A stretch of 64,000 bases of DNA from Mesorhizobium sp. (GCA_004020645.1 SAQL01000001.1:399176-463175); one strand, 5' to 3'. Positions 44,150 to 53,446 are shown, numbered from the stretch's first letter. The notes: generated by a model from the letters alone, not told the origin. Translations and numbers: made by a program.

Positions 44150-44416
44150 TCATAACCTTAAGGTTGTACGTTCTAATGCTACCACCGCGAACAATGCCTG
44201 GACGCGCCGAGTTCCGCTTTGCGCCGATCGTTTGATGTACTGTTTCGGGATGCCGGCGAGCAGGCTGAAATTCGCCTCGCTGGTTGGGGCGACTATCCGG
44301 AAGGCCGATCTTGACAGGGACTGGCAGTCAGTACAGTGGCAGATCCGGACGCGCTCGGGATCGATGTCGGCCTCGAACCTGATCGTCCCGCAGTGGCAGG
44401 AGCCATCGACCTTCAT
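44150..44416 (-). pseudogene. GFA-family zinc protein, truncated
   Basis: MKVDGSCHCGTIRFEADIDPERVRICHCTDCQSLSRSAFR is the N-terminal zinc region of the GFA (glutathione-dependent formaldehyde-activating-like) family, with CHC and CHCTDC. After RVQA the frame shifts: the expected CGS-x-RTYNLKV appears only in another frame, and the C-terminal third is absent. The present frame ends at a TGA at 44150. Probably inactive. Confidence 0.65.
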
Positions 44417-44527
44417 GCTCTCAACGTCCTCCAAGCCGATTCTTCATCGAAGCATTGTGCGGAACGGCCCGGATGGCCGCAATGTGGATCCACACATCTG
44501 TCACTGAACTACTAGCCAGCCGCCAGC

Positions 44528-44559
44528 CTGGCATGTTTGCATGCATGCAAACATGCCAG
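44528..44559. repeat. 32-bp perfect palindrome
   Basis: CTGGCATGTTTGCATG followed at once by its exact reverse complement CATGCAAACATGCCAG, with no loop. It lies in a 285-bp gap between the GFA remnant and the hydrolase gene. The full symmetry and absence of a T tract argue against a terminator; a dimer-binding operator, a recombination site or a cruciform are possible. Confidence 0.9.
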
Positions 44560-44701
44560 CAATGATTGCCTGCTTGCAGCGGCTGACCCAACGCCGACAT
44601 GTTATTGGAAAATTTGGAGCCGACTAGAAGCGGGGATTTCAAGCCGTTTAACGGCCTGACGGCCAATGCCACGCTCATCCTCGCCGGGCCAACTTGTCAG
44701 C

Positions 44702-45712
44702 TCACGACAGAAACCGCTTCAAGCTCAAACCGGCGAACAAAATGTAAGGTGGAATAGCGAGCGAATAGTGACCACAGTTTAATTCCAAAATATTTAGCCT
44801 AGCTCCGGCGTCCTTCAGCCTCTGCATGAGCTTCTCCGATAGCTCTGGCAACACCACTTTGTCTCTCTTAGCCAATACAACGTGAAGATCGAGATCGGAC
44901 CGTGCCAAACTATGCGCATAATTCTCCAAGTTAAGTGGACCCCAGGCCCTTCTGAGATCGGTCAGCTCAATCTCAGGCTCAAGGCTATCACGTATGGATC
45001 GTGTCGCGCGACCCGTCCAAACCATATCCGCTAAACTTCCCCCCGTAAGAAACAGCGAGGCTTTCGTCACGGCCGGGTCATGCGCCGCGACCAACCCCGC
45101 AACCCAGGAGCCCAGGCTCATGCCGAGAACCGAAATCTCCCGGTAGCCCTGGCTCTTCAGCCAAGCTATGAGCTTTCGCCCGTCGCATACGCCCTGCCTG
45201 ACAGACTGGATCGTCCGGCCGAGATTCGGGCTGAGCATGTAATCGGCATGGGCGGAGCCAGGGCGGCTGCGCTCGAAATGATAAGGCATGGCGATCTCGA
45301 CAACCGTGACGCCAAGCAGTGAGAGGAAATTGGCAATCTGGCGATTCCGCGCGCTTGCATTCCAGTGGTGAAAAACCACCATCGCCCGATCGAGCGACCC
45401 GCTTTCCGTGATTTTCGCCCAGACTACATTGTTCGCTTCGATGTCAGTTGAAATGCCCGACGGAAATCTGAGCCACCCCTCTTCCCTTTCAAATCCCTGG
45501 CCGCTCCCGCTCGGCTCATCGAAGAAGGCTGGATCGGCCAGGACACTATCCGCAAGAACGCAAAACTCCTCGATGCTTGCCGCCTTCTTCGCGCCCGGAA
45601 AGGCGCGTTCCGCATCAAGGACGAAATCCGTTGCTTTCTTTCCTTCCTCGCCGCGCCGCGCCCGCTGCTCATCCCAGTGATCAAGCCAGCTATGCAACAC
45701 TCTGCGACTCAC
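44702..45712 (-). CDS. Alpha/beta hydrolase-like protein
   Basis: About 336 aa from the GTG at 45712 (the frame is open to 45805 but then overlaps the upstream gene further). The nucleophile elbow GMSLGSW with its serine, a following GGSLAD, and a late ELNCGHYS give a plausible Ser-Asp-His triad. The N-terminal 100 residues are not typical hydrolase. The gene overlaps the end of the RcgA-like gene by 23 nt, so the two are almost certainly cotranscribed. Substrate unknown; a small-molecule signal or lipid ester is a guess. Confidence 0.75.
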   Translation of the reverse strand: MSRRVLHSWLDHWDEQRARRGEEGKKATDFVLDAERAFPGAKKAASIEEFCVLADSVLADPAFFDEPSGSGQGFEREEGWLRFPSGISTDIEANNVVWAKITESGSLDRAMVVFHHWNASARNRQIANFLSLLGVTVVEIAMPYHFERSRPGSAHADYMLSPNLGRTIQSVRQGVCDGRKLIAWLKSQGYREISVLGMSLGSWVAGLVAAHDPAVTKASLFLTGGSLADMVWTGRATRSIRDSLEPEIELTDLRRAWGPLNLENYAHSLARSDLDLHVVLAKRDKVVLPELSEKLMQRLKDAGARLNILELNCGHYSLAIPPYILFAGLSLKRFLS

Positions 45713-47294
45713 TCGCTTGCCATCGCCCAAACCATGGATCAAACAGGCCGTATATCGCGAACAGCACTCCGGCGCCCAGAAGGATCGAGAAACCGGCAAA
45801 TGCACCGATCAGCAAATAGCCGGCAACGAGCAACGCTACGACCGCCGACATCTTCCACAAAGGCACATGAAGCCGGCTTCCGACGCCTAAACGGATTGCG
45901 CCATACAGAAAAACAAAACAGGTCGAAATAACGATAACAAGGCTGCTGAATTGTGTCGGCAGTCTATAGCTGAATCCATTGCTCGCATCGTCGTGCTCAT
46001 ACCAGGCTGAAGACAGATCGCCGACCAGCCAGGCCACAATATTCATTCCATTCGATGCCAGGTAGGAGCTTTGAAGTTTCATGACAGTGGCGATCAGAAT
46101 GCCCAGAACAGTACATCGGAAAATCCATCGCATCACCCTGAGGCCAGCTTCATTCAGCTCGCTTTCATAATCCACCTCCGGCCGGTCTTTCGATGCCTCT
46201 CCAATTCTCCGAAGATCATCGACGACCGTATAAAGCAAAATGAGACCTGCGAAGAAAAGATAAAAGCACAGGCACATATAAAGATATGCAAGCCCTGTGA
46301 ACACGATCGCTACCGGCGCCGATATGATCTCAGGCCGCACAATCGCAATCGTGCCCCAATCCGTCGCATACTCGTCACCGCCATTCAGCAGCGGGATCAG
46401 GCACACGCCGATCCACTGGAAAAGACCGGCGAACATCACGCAAATCAAAAAGACCGCCCAATATGAATAGGATGATGCTTCGACATTGCGCGTCCAGGCG
46501 TCGTCCCTATCCTTCCGGTCGCCGTGTCCTGCCAGCTTTGAGCGCCCTTCATCTTTCCAAAAGGTCACCAGCTCAGACACGAAGGCAAAAAACAGCGGCA
46601 GGAACACCATGAACGCGAACATCCAGTTCGCCGCCCAAAGAAACCCGACCTGCTTAACGACGCCATCCGCCCGGGTGTATGTCACGTTGTGTATGCCCGT
46701 AATATACGACAAAAACCCGAGAGCGGTGATACCCGCAAACACCGAGGCTGGCAGGTTCAAGGGAGATCCGCGACTGAAAAGCGCCTCCGATCGCCTCGCC
46801 AGGCTGAAACGCCGGCCCGGCCCCCTGGCGTCAGTGTCCCGCGCCAGTTCAGCGGGAGACCCTGTCCCGTCATCGAAAGCCGAAGTCAGCGCCGCATCCG
46901 GAGACGTCAGCGCAATGCTGCCTGCCTCTTTTTTAGATTCTCGTCTCCTGGCCGTTAAACGCGACCGCGCCGCACTGAGCTCCATCTGCCATTCGCGGGT
47001 CGCCACCGGATCATCGCAGCCGAAAACCCTCGCCAGCCAGCGAATATTGGCAGTGCTGATTCCCTTCTCGTTCTCTTGAAACCAAAGCTGCACCGTTCGC
47101 AGATCTACCCCAATCCGGTTAGAATCAATCTGTGAAATCGCCTCTGCGAGAAGCTCGGGCGTCCATGGGCCTGCAGGAAACCCGTCCTTGCCCAATGGCC
47201 GACCAGCACCCGCCGCAGCCAACCGCTTGAATAATTCCTTGAAATCACTTTCATTTCCCGGTGGAGGGAGAAATATTTTTCCATTCTTAATCAA
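45690..47294 (-). CDS. RcgA-like membrane protein with N-terminal DNA-binding-like region
   Basis: 534 aa. The first 110 residues look like a helix-turn-helix domain (LRTVQLWFQENEKGISTANIRWLARVFGCDDP). From about 180 the protein is membrane-embedded, with seven to nine hydrophobic helices and a cytoplasmic stretch in between. The N terminus (KIFLPPPGNESDFKELFKRLAAAG) resembles what I remember of the RcgA family, reported as essential for transfer of a Rhizobium plasmid. TTG start at 47294. The G+C content seems lower than in the trb genes. It pairs with the hydrolase downstream and lies near a conjugation cluster, fitting a role in transfer control. Confidence 0.65.
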   Translation of the reverse strand: MIKNGKIFLPPPGNESDFKELFKRLAAAGAGRPLGKDGFPAGPWTPELLAEAISQIDSNRIGVDLRTVQLWFQENEKGISTANIRWLARVFGCDDPVATREWQMELSAARSRLTARRRESKKEAGSIALTSPDAALTSAFDDGTGSPAELARDTDARGPGRRFSLARRSEALFSRGSPLNLPASVFAGITALGFLSYITGIHNVTYTRADGVVKQVGFLWAANWMFAFMVFLPLFFAFVSELVTFWKDEGRSKLAGHGDRKDRDDAWTRNVEASSYSYWAVFLICVMFAGLFQWIGVCLIPLLNGGDEYATDWGTIAIVRPEIISAPVAIVFTGLAYLYMCLCFYLFFAGLILLYTVVDDLRRIGEASKDRPEVDYESELNEAGLRVMRWIFRCTVLGILIATVMKLQSSYLASNGMNIVAWLVGDLSSAWYEHDDASNGFSYRLPTQFSSLVIVISTCFVFLYGAIRLGVGSRLHVPLWKMSAVVALLVAGYLLIGAFAGFSILLGAGVLFAIYGLFDPWFGRWQASESQSVA

Positions 47295-47731
47295 TGGCTT
47301 ACAGGCGCTGATTTCGTTTCGCTTCGCTCATCTTCGTATCCTATCGTGCTCTCGTCCTGAATCAACGTTTTATCGACCCGGTGCAACGCATCGCAGATCT
47401 CCGGCTGGCCCCTACGGGCGGGCGATCCCCCTTCCGGTTTTCTGCTTGTCCCTCTCTCCCGCTGCTCCGCGCGAACTTGAGGAGGAGGAGCGAGGGCTCC
47501 TGCTCCTTTCGGGGCAGGTGAACCGCTTCGGGGGGAAAAGAGAAAGGCAGCTTGGGAGCTGAGGCGGCAATGGTTGAAACGAGGACAGAGAGCGGGCGAC
47601 GGACCCTTGTGGAGCTGATCAACGAGCACCTGACCGCTCAGAGGGCGGCGAATTCGGTGGTGAGGGAACGGGACGCCCGTCGCTTGGAGACTGACGTTGC
47701 TGGCGTCGCCTATGCAGAGGCTCTGTTGGCA
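47295..47731. other. Upstream region of the RcgA-like gene
   Basis: 437 bp with no supported gene. Parts are purine-rich on the plus strand (around 47475-47550). A plus-strand open frame from 47552 runs into the aldehyde dehydrogenase scrap, but its first 60 codons match nothing I recognise. The promoter of the RcgA-like gene should be here; no box of the FNR type is present. Confidence 0.5.
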
Positions 47732-47836
47732 GCCGTGGCCACGGTGATGGTGATCGTGCCCTGGAACTATCCGTTCCTCACCGCCTGCAACTCGATCGTG
47801 CCGGCGCTGATGGGGGGCAATTCGGCGATCCTCGAA
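47732..47836 (+). pseudogene. Aldehyde dehydrogenase fragment
   Basis: About 35 codons read AVATVMVIVPWNYPFLTACNSIVPALMGGNSAIL, the PWN(Y/F)P cofactor-binding region of aldehyde dehydrogenases. Nothing of the family is visible on either side; the flanking residues of the same open frame do not match. It looks like debris left by rearrangement. Confidence 0.7.
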
Positions 47837-48095
47837 TGGGGTCTCTCCCACGATCAGGAGGCTGTGGTCACCGTAACTGATACCCGATTTGAGCGTATCC
47901 TGAGACGCGTTGGAGGGCCGTTAGAACGCTTTTCTCCGCCGATGCAGATCGATTCCACTAAGGCGTTAGCCGGTCGCTTGCCGATCTCTGAATCCTCCCC
48001 ATTGAATGTGTGTGAGATGGGGCAACTCATAAGCCCCGTTCTCGCAACTTGTTCTAGGCACGTAATAGCCGCCTGATCTAGCTCGGAGGTCGGGC

Positions 48096-48998
48096 ATGCC
48101 TGCCATTGTCCCGGATTTCCGGTTATTCCAATACGCCTTCGCGTCGGCGGAGCATGGCAGCTTTCGCCGTGCAGCGGCCGCGCTGAACGTTCAGCAGTCG
48201 ACAGTGAGTAGGAGCGTCCGCAGCCTGGAGGATCGTGTCGGCGCAAAGCTCTTTGAGCGGGGGCACGCGGGAATACGACCAACGCCGGCCGGCAATCGAT
48301 TCTTGGAAGAAGTCACACTGGGATTCGATCACTTCAGACGTGCCACCCGGCGTGTTGGAGCTTTGCAGCGGGGCGAGCATGGTGAACTCGCGATCGCCGT
48401 CAGCGTGCCATTCATCCTGATGGGTCACGTATTTGAGAGGTTTCGAGAAAGGTACAGAGGTATCTCGGTCGAGATTGTCGAGGCCACATCGAGCGCGAGC
48501 TGCGCGTCAGTTCAGCAGCGCACTGTGGATTTGGCGTTTGTGACGAAGGTCGCGGGACACGGAGAGCTCCGCTCGCTGCATATGGGGAATGAACGCATGC
48601 TCGCGGTGCTGCCGAAATCTCATTCTCTTGCCGGTGCGCGCAGATTGAACCTGGAAGAACTTCGGCGTGAGCGCTTTATCCTTAGCGACGGCGGCTCGGG
48701 ACCCGAAATTGAAGATCACCTCATCCGCCGGGCGGCGAAATGGGGTGTTAGCCCGAACATACAATTGCATCGCGCGGGTCAATGCAATCTCATCAACATG
48801 GTGGCTATGGGGTTTGGTGTGACTATCGTCGTCGGCTCTTCCCTTCGCGCTGCCACCGATGGAGTCGTCCTCGTTCCGCTAGTGGCTCGAAATGCCCTGT
48901 CGCTACGTGCGGTTTGGATGGACACCAACCCCAATCCCGCGCTCAAGCGACTGCTCGACATCGTGCGGGAATCTGGCTGTGCTCGCTTGACCACCTAG
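48096..48998 (+). CDS. LysR-family transcriptional regulator
   Basis: 300 aa. N-terminal winged helix (FQYAFASAEHGSFRRAAAALNVQQSTVSRSVRSLEDRVGAKLFERG) and a C-terminal substrate-binding domain of the periplasmic-binding-protein type. ATG at 48096 with CGGAGG. It converges on the trb operon, its stop being 15 bp from the DUF2274 stop. Similar LysR genes border trb clusters of integrative elements, so control of transfer genes is plausible but not shown. Confidence 0.87.
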   Translation: MPAIVPDFRLFQYAFASAEHGSFRRAAAALNVQQSTVSRSVRSLEDRVGAKLFERGHAGIRPTPAGNRFLEEVTLGFDHFRRATRRVGALQRGEHGELAIAVSVPFILMGHVFERFRERYRGISVEIVEATSSASCASVQQRTVDLAFVTKVAGHGELRSLHMGNERMLAVLPKSHSLAGARRLNLEELRRERFILSDGGSGPEIEDHLIRRAAKWGVSPNIQLHRAGQCNLINMVAMGFGVTIVVGSSLRAATDGVVLVPLVARNALSLRAVWMDTNPNPALKRLLDIVRESGCARLTT

Positions 48999-49013
48999 CT
49001 GCAAGTTGGATGG

Positions 49014-49241
49014 CTAGGCTCCAGGAGATGCCTTGCGCGAACGTGCGAAACCTCTATCGGTCGCGATGAATCGTTGCAGCATCGGAACGATCAAGCGCAT
49101 CGGGTCGCTAACCTGCCGTCCGGACTCACGTGAGAGTACTTCCGCATAGGTCACGAGGTCGCGATGCAGCGCCGCTGGAAGTTCCACTGTCACCTTGACA
49201 GACTTGTCGTCCGGGATCGCGCCGAGCTTGAGCTTTGTCAT
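49014..49241 (-). CDS. DUF2274-domain protein
   Basis: 75 aa. MTKLKLGAIPDDKSVKVTVELPAALHRDLVTYAEVLSRESG has the look of a small ribbon-helix-helix-like domain and matches the DUF2274 proteins that follow trbI in Tn4371-like elements. The ATG overlaps the trbI stop as ATGA and has a GGAGGAGG site. Last gene of the trb operon. Confidence 0.8.
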   Translation of the reverse strand: MTKLKLGAIPDDKSVKVTVELPAALHRDLVTYAEVLSRESGRQVSDPMRLIVPMLQRFIATDRGFARSRKASPGA

Positions 49242-50416
49242 TGGCCTCCTCCGTAGGGTTCGAGCACTAGGTCTCTTGTTACAATCACACGGACCGGGAA
49301 TCCGGGCCGGATGGTGAGCGTGGGCGCGACCTGCAATTGCTTCTGGATGATCTGCTGGCCCGCATCGTTGATGGTGTCCTGGGCGCCACTGCGGATCGCC
49401 TGTATGAGCCGATCCTCGTCGCTCATGGTCAGTTCCGCACCGACCGCGAGCAGTGTCGAGAGGCCGGCGGCCTTCATCAGGTCCCACCAGTGATGGTCGA
49501 CCCCATCCTCAAGTCCGGCATAGCCTTGGGTATCGGATCCAGGCTGTCGCTCGAGGACCATCGACCGGCCATTGGGGAAGATCAGCCGGTTCCAGACCAG
49601 CAGGATGCGCCGTTGCCCGAAAGCGACGCCGTTGTCGTATTCGCCGATGATCCTCGTCCCTTGAGGGATGATGAGCAGATTGCCGGTGGGGCTGTCGTAG
49701 ATTTGCTGCGTGACCTGCGCGGTGATCTGGCCGGGAAGGTCGGACCTGATCCCGGTAATGAGCGCGGCGGGAATGACCGATCCGGCCTGAAGTACATAGG
49801 GTGAGGCCGCCGCCGTCACGCGGTCGGGCGCGACGGTGCGGCGATCGACATCGGCATTGAGAAAGGCAAGCTGCTTGTCCTGCGTTCCGGCTCCGGCGAG
49901 GTTGGGCGCTGTTCCGCCGAGCGCCGGTTGTAAGGTCGGAATACCCGTAGCGGTCGCGGATCGGGTCTGGAAGAAGACTTCGCTGGTACGGGCAGCTTCC
50001 TTTTCCGCAAGGCGCCTTTGTTCCTCCGGATTCGGCTGCTGCGTGGGCAACACCTCGGCTGGGATCGGTCGCCCCTCATCCCTGGCGCGCTTGATGGGGC
50101 CGCCGAGGTCTCCGGGAAGCGGGGGGCCGAGTTGAGGGATGCCGCTGTAGTCGGACGGCAGACCCTGCAAGCCATCCGCCGTCTGGCGGCGCTCGGTCGT
50201 GAACAGTTCATCGCCCGGCTGCTGCCGATCGGCTGTCTGGAGCGCATAGATCAGGGCGCCACCTACACCGAGACCGGCGACGAGCCCAAGGCCGGCGAGC
50301 ACCCTTCGGGAAATGCGGGTGACACGCGGCGCGTCGCTGCGCAGCCGCATGGTCGGCTCAGTGCTCGCTGTCGTGGGCGAAGCTCCCATCGTATTGCCAA
50401 TTTCCGTCTCGCTCAT
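49238..50416 (-). CDS. trbI: Conjugal transfer protein TrbI (VirB10-like)
   Basis: 392 aa. A short cytoplasmic N terminus, one membrane helix (about 38-62, VLAGLGLVAGLGVGGALIYAL), a proline-rich periplasmic linker, then the conserved VirB10 beta-barrel domain (GSVIPAALITGIRSDLPGQITAQV, IPQGTRIIGEYD). It bridges inner and outer membranes in the type IV secretion channel. ATGA overlaps with trbG upstream and DUF2274 downstream. Confidence 0.93.
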   Translation of the reverse strand: MSETEIGNTMGASPTTASTEPTMRLRSDAPRVTRISRRVLAGLGLVAGLGVGGALIYALQTADRQQPGDELFTTERRQTADGLQGLPSDYSGIPQLGPPLPGDLGGPIKRARDEGRPIPAEVLPTQQPNPEEQRRLAEKEAARTSEVFFQTRSATATGIPTLQPALGGTAPNLAGAGTQDKQLAFLNADVDRRTVAPDRVTAAASPYVLQAGSVIPAALITGIRSDLPGQITAQVTQQIYDSPTGNLLIIPQGTRIIGEYDNGVAFGQRRILLVWNRLIFPNGRSMVLERQPGSDTQGYAGLEDGVDHHWWDLMKAAGLSTLLAVGAELTMSDEDRLIQAIRSGAQDTINDAGQQIIQKQLQVAPTLTIRPGFPVRVIVTRDLVLEPYGGGQ

Positions 50417-51402
50417 GACGATGGCCTCCCATCGGTTCGCATGATCCTGACGGTTTGCTGGTGCTTTCCGTTGCCGAGACGCAGTTCAGCGGCGCCGAAC
50501 AGCCGATCGACGATCAGGATGTTCTGATGGATGCGGCTGTTGACGACCTCGGGCTCTCCCTTCGGGCCGATGACGAATATTGGGGGCATCTCGCCCTGGA
50601 CGATCCCGCGCGGGAAAACGACATAGACGCGGCGCCCATCGTCAAATACAGACATCGGCCGCCAGGGCGGCCTGTCGCCGGTCAGCCCGTACCGATGGAT
50701 CCGCGCCGCAACGGCCGGAATAACGGGAGCGGTGGGAACGTTCGTGCGCTGCGATGCGGCTCGTGAATAGGCCCAGGCGACGGCCGGCATGTAGGGCTTC
50801 TCGCCCGCGCGCAGCTCGATCAGATAAGTGCGCCGGTCAGTGGTGATGACCAGGTTCGTCGTGATGTCCGTTCGGGTCGGCTTCACCAGAACATGGACAC
50901 GCCGGGTCGCACCGCTTCCGCTTTCTGTATCGCCGATAATCCAACGCGCGGTGTCACCGGCGGCGATTGGACCAGCGCCGGTCAGACTCTCGCCGGGCTC
51001 CAGCGCGATGTTGGTGATCTGCCCGGGTGCCGCATACACCTGATAGAGCGCGCCCTCGCTCCACGGATAGATCTGGATCGAGTTGTAGTACCCCTCCTTG
51101 CGCGGTTCTACACGTGCGGCGGTGTTGGCGTTTTCGACCCGACCGGTCGGCGTGGTCGCGGGATCGCCACCCCTGGCCGGGGTCCAACTGGGCGGCACAA
51201 GAATGGGACGCGGCGGACCGTCGCCCGTGCTGATGGCGACAGCCGGCAAGGGCGGTACGTTGGCGTCGTAATTGATCTGCGGCGGCTTCGGCGCGGTGGC
51301 GCAGGCCACGAGCGTAGCGGTGGACACGACGAGCACGCCAAGCGTGGATACGGGTTTGATAAAAGCCGGAAAATCGGCTTTGCGGATCGTCGGCCTGGTC
51401 AT
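50413..51402 (-). CDS. trbG: Conjugal transfer protein TrbG (VirB9-like)
   Basis: 329 aa with a signal peptide and lipobox-like TLVACATAP near residue 30, so it is probably exported and may be a lipoprotein. The VirB9 beta-domain follows (YQVYAAPGQITNIALEPGESL, PTRTDITTNLVITTDRRTYLIEL), then a C-terminal domain (PMSVFDDGRRVYVVFP). It forms the outer-membrane core with TrbI. Coupled to trbF and trbI by ATGA overlaps. Confidence 0.92.
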   Translation of the reverse strand: MTRPTIRKADFPAFIKPVSTLGVLVVSTATLVACATAPKPPQINYDANVPPLPAVAISTGDGPPRPILVPPSWTPARGGDPATTPTGRVENANTAARVEPRKEGYYNSIQIYPWSEGALYQVYAAPGQITNIALEPGESLTGAGPIAAGDTARWIIGDTESGSGATRRVHVLVKPTRTDITTNLVITTDRRTYLIELRAGEKPYMPAVAWAYSRAASQRTNVPTAPVIPAVAARIHRYGLTGDRPPWRPMSVFDDGRRVYVVFPRGIVQGEMPPIFVIGPKGEPEVVNSRIHQNILIVDRLFGAAELRLGNGKHQQTVRIMRTDGRPSS

Positions 51403-52088
51403 TGCCCCAGCTCCTTTGACCAGTTGATGGCATTGATGAAGACACCCAGCGGGTTGCGGCGCAGCCGCTCGGCATCGCGCGGCGGCTGGATCACCACGGT
51501 GAGGATAGCGGTCCAGCGCTCGGTGCCGGCAAGCTGGCCGTTTTCGTAGTGGCGCTCGGTCCAGGCGACGCGGAACGAATCCGGCGAGGCGCGGATCACG
51601 CTCGAGACCTCGACGCTGACCTGCTGCTTGCCTACGCGCGTAAATGGGTCGTTGGAGCGCGCATAGTCGTTGAGAGCCACGGAACCGCGATCGGTGGTGA
51701 ACTCGTAGGCTCGCAGCCAGTTCTGGCGCACGATGATCGGATCGGCGGAGATCGAGCGAACCTGTTCTACGAAGCGCGCCAGATGGAATGCGATCTGTGG
51801 ATCGGTGGGGCGATAGTCGGCAACGGCCGGTTCGATTGCGCGGGCCTCCCCGGTTCTATCCACCTCTACAACCCATGGCACGACGGTGCCGCGCGCCGAC
51901 TGCCAGACCAGGGCACCTGAGAAGCCAGCAGACAGGATCAGGCAGCCGAAGGCCATGAGCCGCCAGTTTCTGGCCTGTACGCGCGCCGATCCGATGCGCT
52001 CGTCCCAGACCTTGGCGGCGCGTTGGTATGGTGTCTCAGGCTCCGGCGTTTTGCCGTAGTGAGTGGAGGCTCGTTTGAAGAAGCTCAT
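51399..52088 (-). CDS. trbF: Conjugal transfer protein TrbF (VirB8-like)
   Basis: 229 aa. A cytoplasmic N terminus (YQRAAKVWDERIGSARVQARNWRL), one membrane helix (about 44-64), and a periplasmic VirB8 domain (WVVEVDRTGEARAIEP, ending ERLRRNPLGVFINAINWSKELG). Inner-membrane scaffold of the channel. Coupled to trbL and trbG by ATGA. Confidence 0.92.
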   Translation of the reverse strand: MSFFKRASTHYGKTPEPETPYQRAAKVWDERIGSARVQARNWRLMAFGCLILSAGFSGALVWQSARGTVVPWVVEVDRTGEARAIEPAVADYRPTDPQIAFHLARFVEQVRSISADPIIVRQNWLRAYEFTTDRGSVALNDYARSNDPFTRVGKQQVSVEVSSVIRASPDSFRVAWTERHYENGQLAGTERWTAILTVVIQPPRDAERLRRNPLGVFINAINWSKELGQ

Positions 52089-53443
52089 GTGCGGTCTCTC
52101 TCGGAAAGGCTGATGGAAGCGCCGGCGCCGTGGTTGTCGCCAGATCGCACGGCGTGAGCGACGGCGGTGACGCCGTGGCTCATGGCTTGGCTATGCCGCA
52201 TTCGACGGGCCCAGGCCGGCGGATCATCGGTGGATGTGGATGGTGCACGCGGCTCCGTGGTGCCGCCGCCGACAGTGCCCATCGAGGACGAACCGCCGGT
52301 CGCTGCGAAGGCCGCGCGGCCACCACTATCGAAGGAGGCGCCGAGGCTTTGTGACACGCGCGATGCTGCGCGCTTGAGCGGCGAGCCCGCTGCCGCGCCT
52401 GCGGCGCGCGCGACGCTGGCGAGCCCCGCGGCGACACCCGCCGGTCCGGTCTCGCCGGCAGAGGCGAGCGAATAGGCGGTCGAAGCGCCGCCGGCCAACG
52501 CGGCGCCGCCCCGAACGCCGGCGGCACTCGCCGACCAGGCAGCCTTTCCACCCTTGGCAGCCAGCACGGCGCCGCCACCCGTGGCGATCGCTGCCCCACC
52601 GACCGCGATACCGGTCCCGACTGCGGCGCCGGCACCGAGTTGCGGCCCGCCGGAAACGATGCCGTTGGCGATGCCCGGTCCGAAGATGCCGAGACCGAGG
52701 AGGGAGAGCGCTGCCAAGACGATTGCCATGGCGTCGTCGATGGTCGGCTCCTCGCCACCAAAACCGGACGTGAACTCGCCGAACAGGGTTGATCCGATGC
52801 CGATGATGACAGCGAGGACCAGGACCTTGATCCCCGAGGAGATGACGTTGCCAAGCACGCGCTCGGCCATGAAGGCGGACTGGCTGAAGAGGCCAAACGG
52901 GATCAGCACGAATCCGGCCAATGTGGTCAGCTTGAATTCGATGAGCGTCACAAACAGCTGGACGGCCAAGATGAAGAAAGCGAGCAGCACGAGCGCCCAG
53001 GCGAACAGCAGGCAGGCGATCTGGATGAAGTTCTCGAAGAAGCTCCAGTAGCCCATCAGATCGGAAATGGATTCGAGCAGCGGCCGGCCGGCATCCAATC
53101 CGGTCTGGGCGACACGGCCGGGACGCATCAGATCTGCAACGGAAAACCCGGTGCCCGATGCCATGAGGCCGAGGCCGGCAAAGCTGTCGAAGACGATCTG
53201 TGCCAGGCTGTTCCAGTTGCCGATCAGGTAAGCGAAGACTCCGACGAAGATCGTCTTCTTCACGAAGCGCGCGAGGATGTCCTCGTCGACGCCCCAGGCC
53301 CAGAACAGGGCGGCGAGCGTAACGTCGATGACGATGAGCGTCGAGGCTATGAAGGCCACCTCGCCTCCGAGCAGACCGAAGCCGCTGTCGATGTAGGAGG
53401 TGAAGACCTCGAGGAAGCGATCGATGACGCCGGCGCCTTCCAT
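52085..53443 (-). CDS. trbL: Conjugal transfer protein TrbL (VirB6-like)
   Basis: 452 aa. Five to six membrane helices in the first 280 residues, then a Gly/Ala/Ser-rich, low-complexity tail of about 170 residues (GAAVGTGIAVGGAAIATGGGA...), as usual for TrbL. Starts 3 nt after the trbK stop; stop overlaps the trbF start by ATGA. Confidence 0.92.
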   Translation of the reverse strand: MEGAGVIDRFLEVFTSYIDSGFGLLGGEVAFIASTLIVIDVTLAALFWAWGVDEDILARFVKKTIFVGVFAYLIGNWNSLAQIVFDSFAGLGLMASGTGFSVADLMRPGRVAQTGLDAGRPLLESISDLMGYWSFFENFIQIACLLFAWALVLLAFFILAVQLFVTLIEFKLTTLAGFVLIPFGLFSQSAFMAERVLGNVISSGIKVLVLAVIIGIGSTLFGEFTSGFGGEEPTIDDAMAIVLAALSLLGLGIFGPGIANGIVSGGPQLGAGAAVGTGIAVGGAAIATGGGAVLAAKGGKAAWSASAAGVRGGAALAGGASTAYSLASAGETGPAGVAAGLASVARAAGAAAGSPLKRAASRVSQSLGASFDSGGRAAFAATGGSSSMGTVGGGTTEPRAPSTSTDDPPAWARRMRHSQAMSHGVTAVAHAVRSGDNHGAGASISLSERDRT

Positions 53444-53446
53444 GGC

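Noticed and set aside
44154-44165. AACCTTAAGGTT palindrome as an attachment or regulator site
   Set aside because: Twelve-base palindromes occur by chance and it lies at the end of the GFA remnant; no direct repeat pair was found.
44528-44559. 32-bp palindrome as a TraR/LuxR box
   Set aside because: Known boxes are 18-20 bp with a different core (TGTGCAGATCTGCACA-like); no luxR/traR-type gene is seen in the window.
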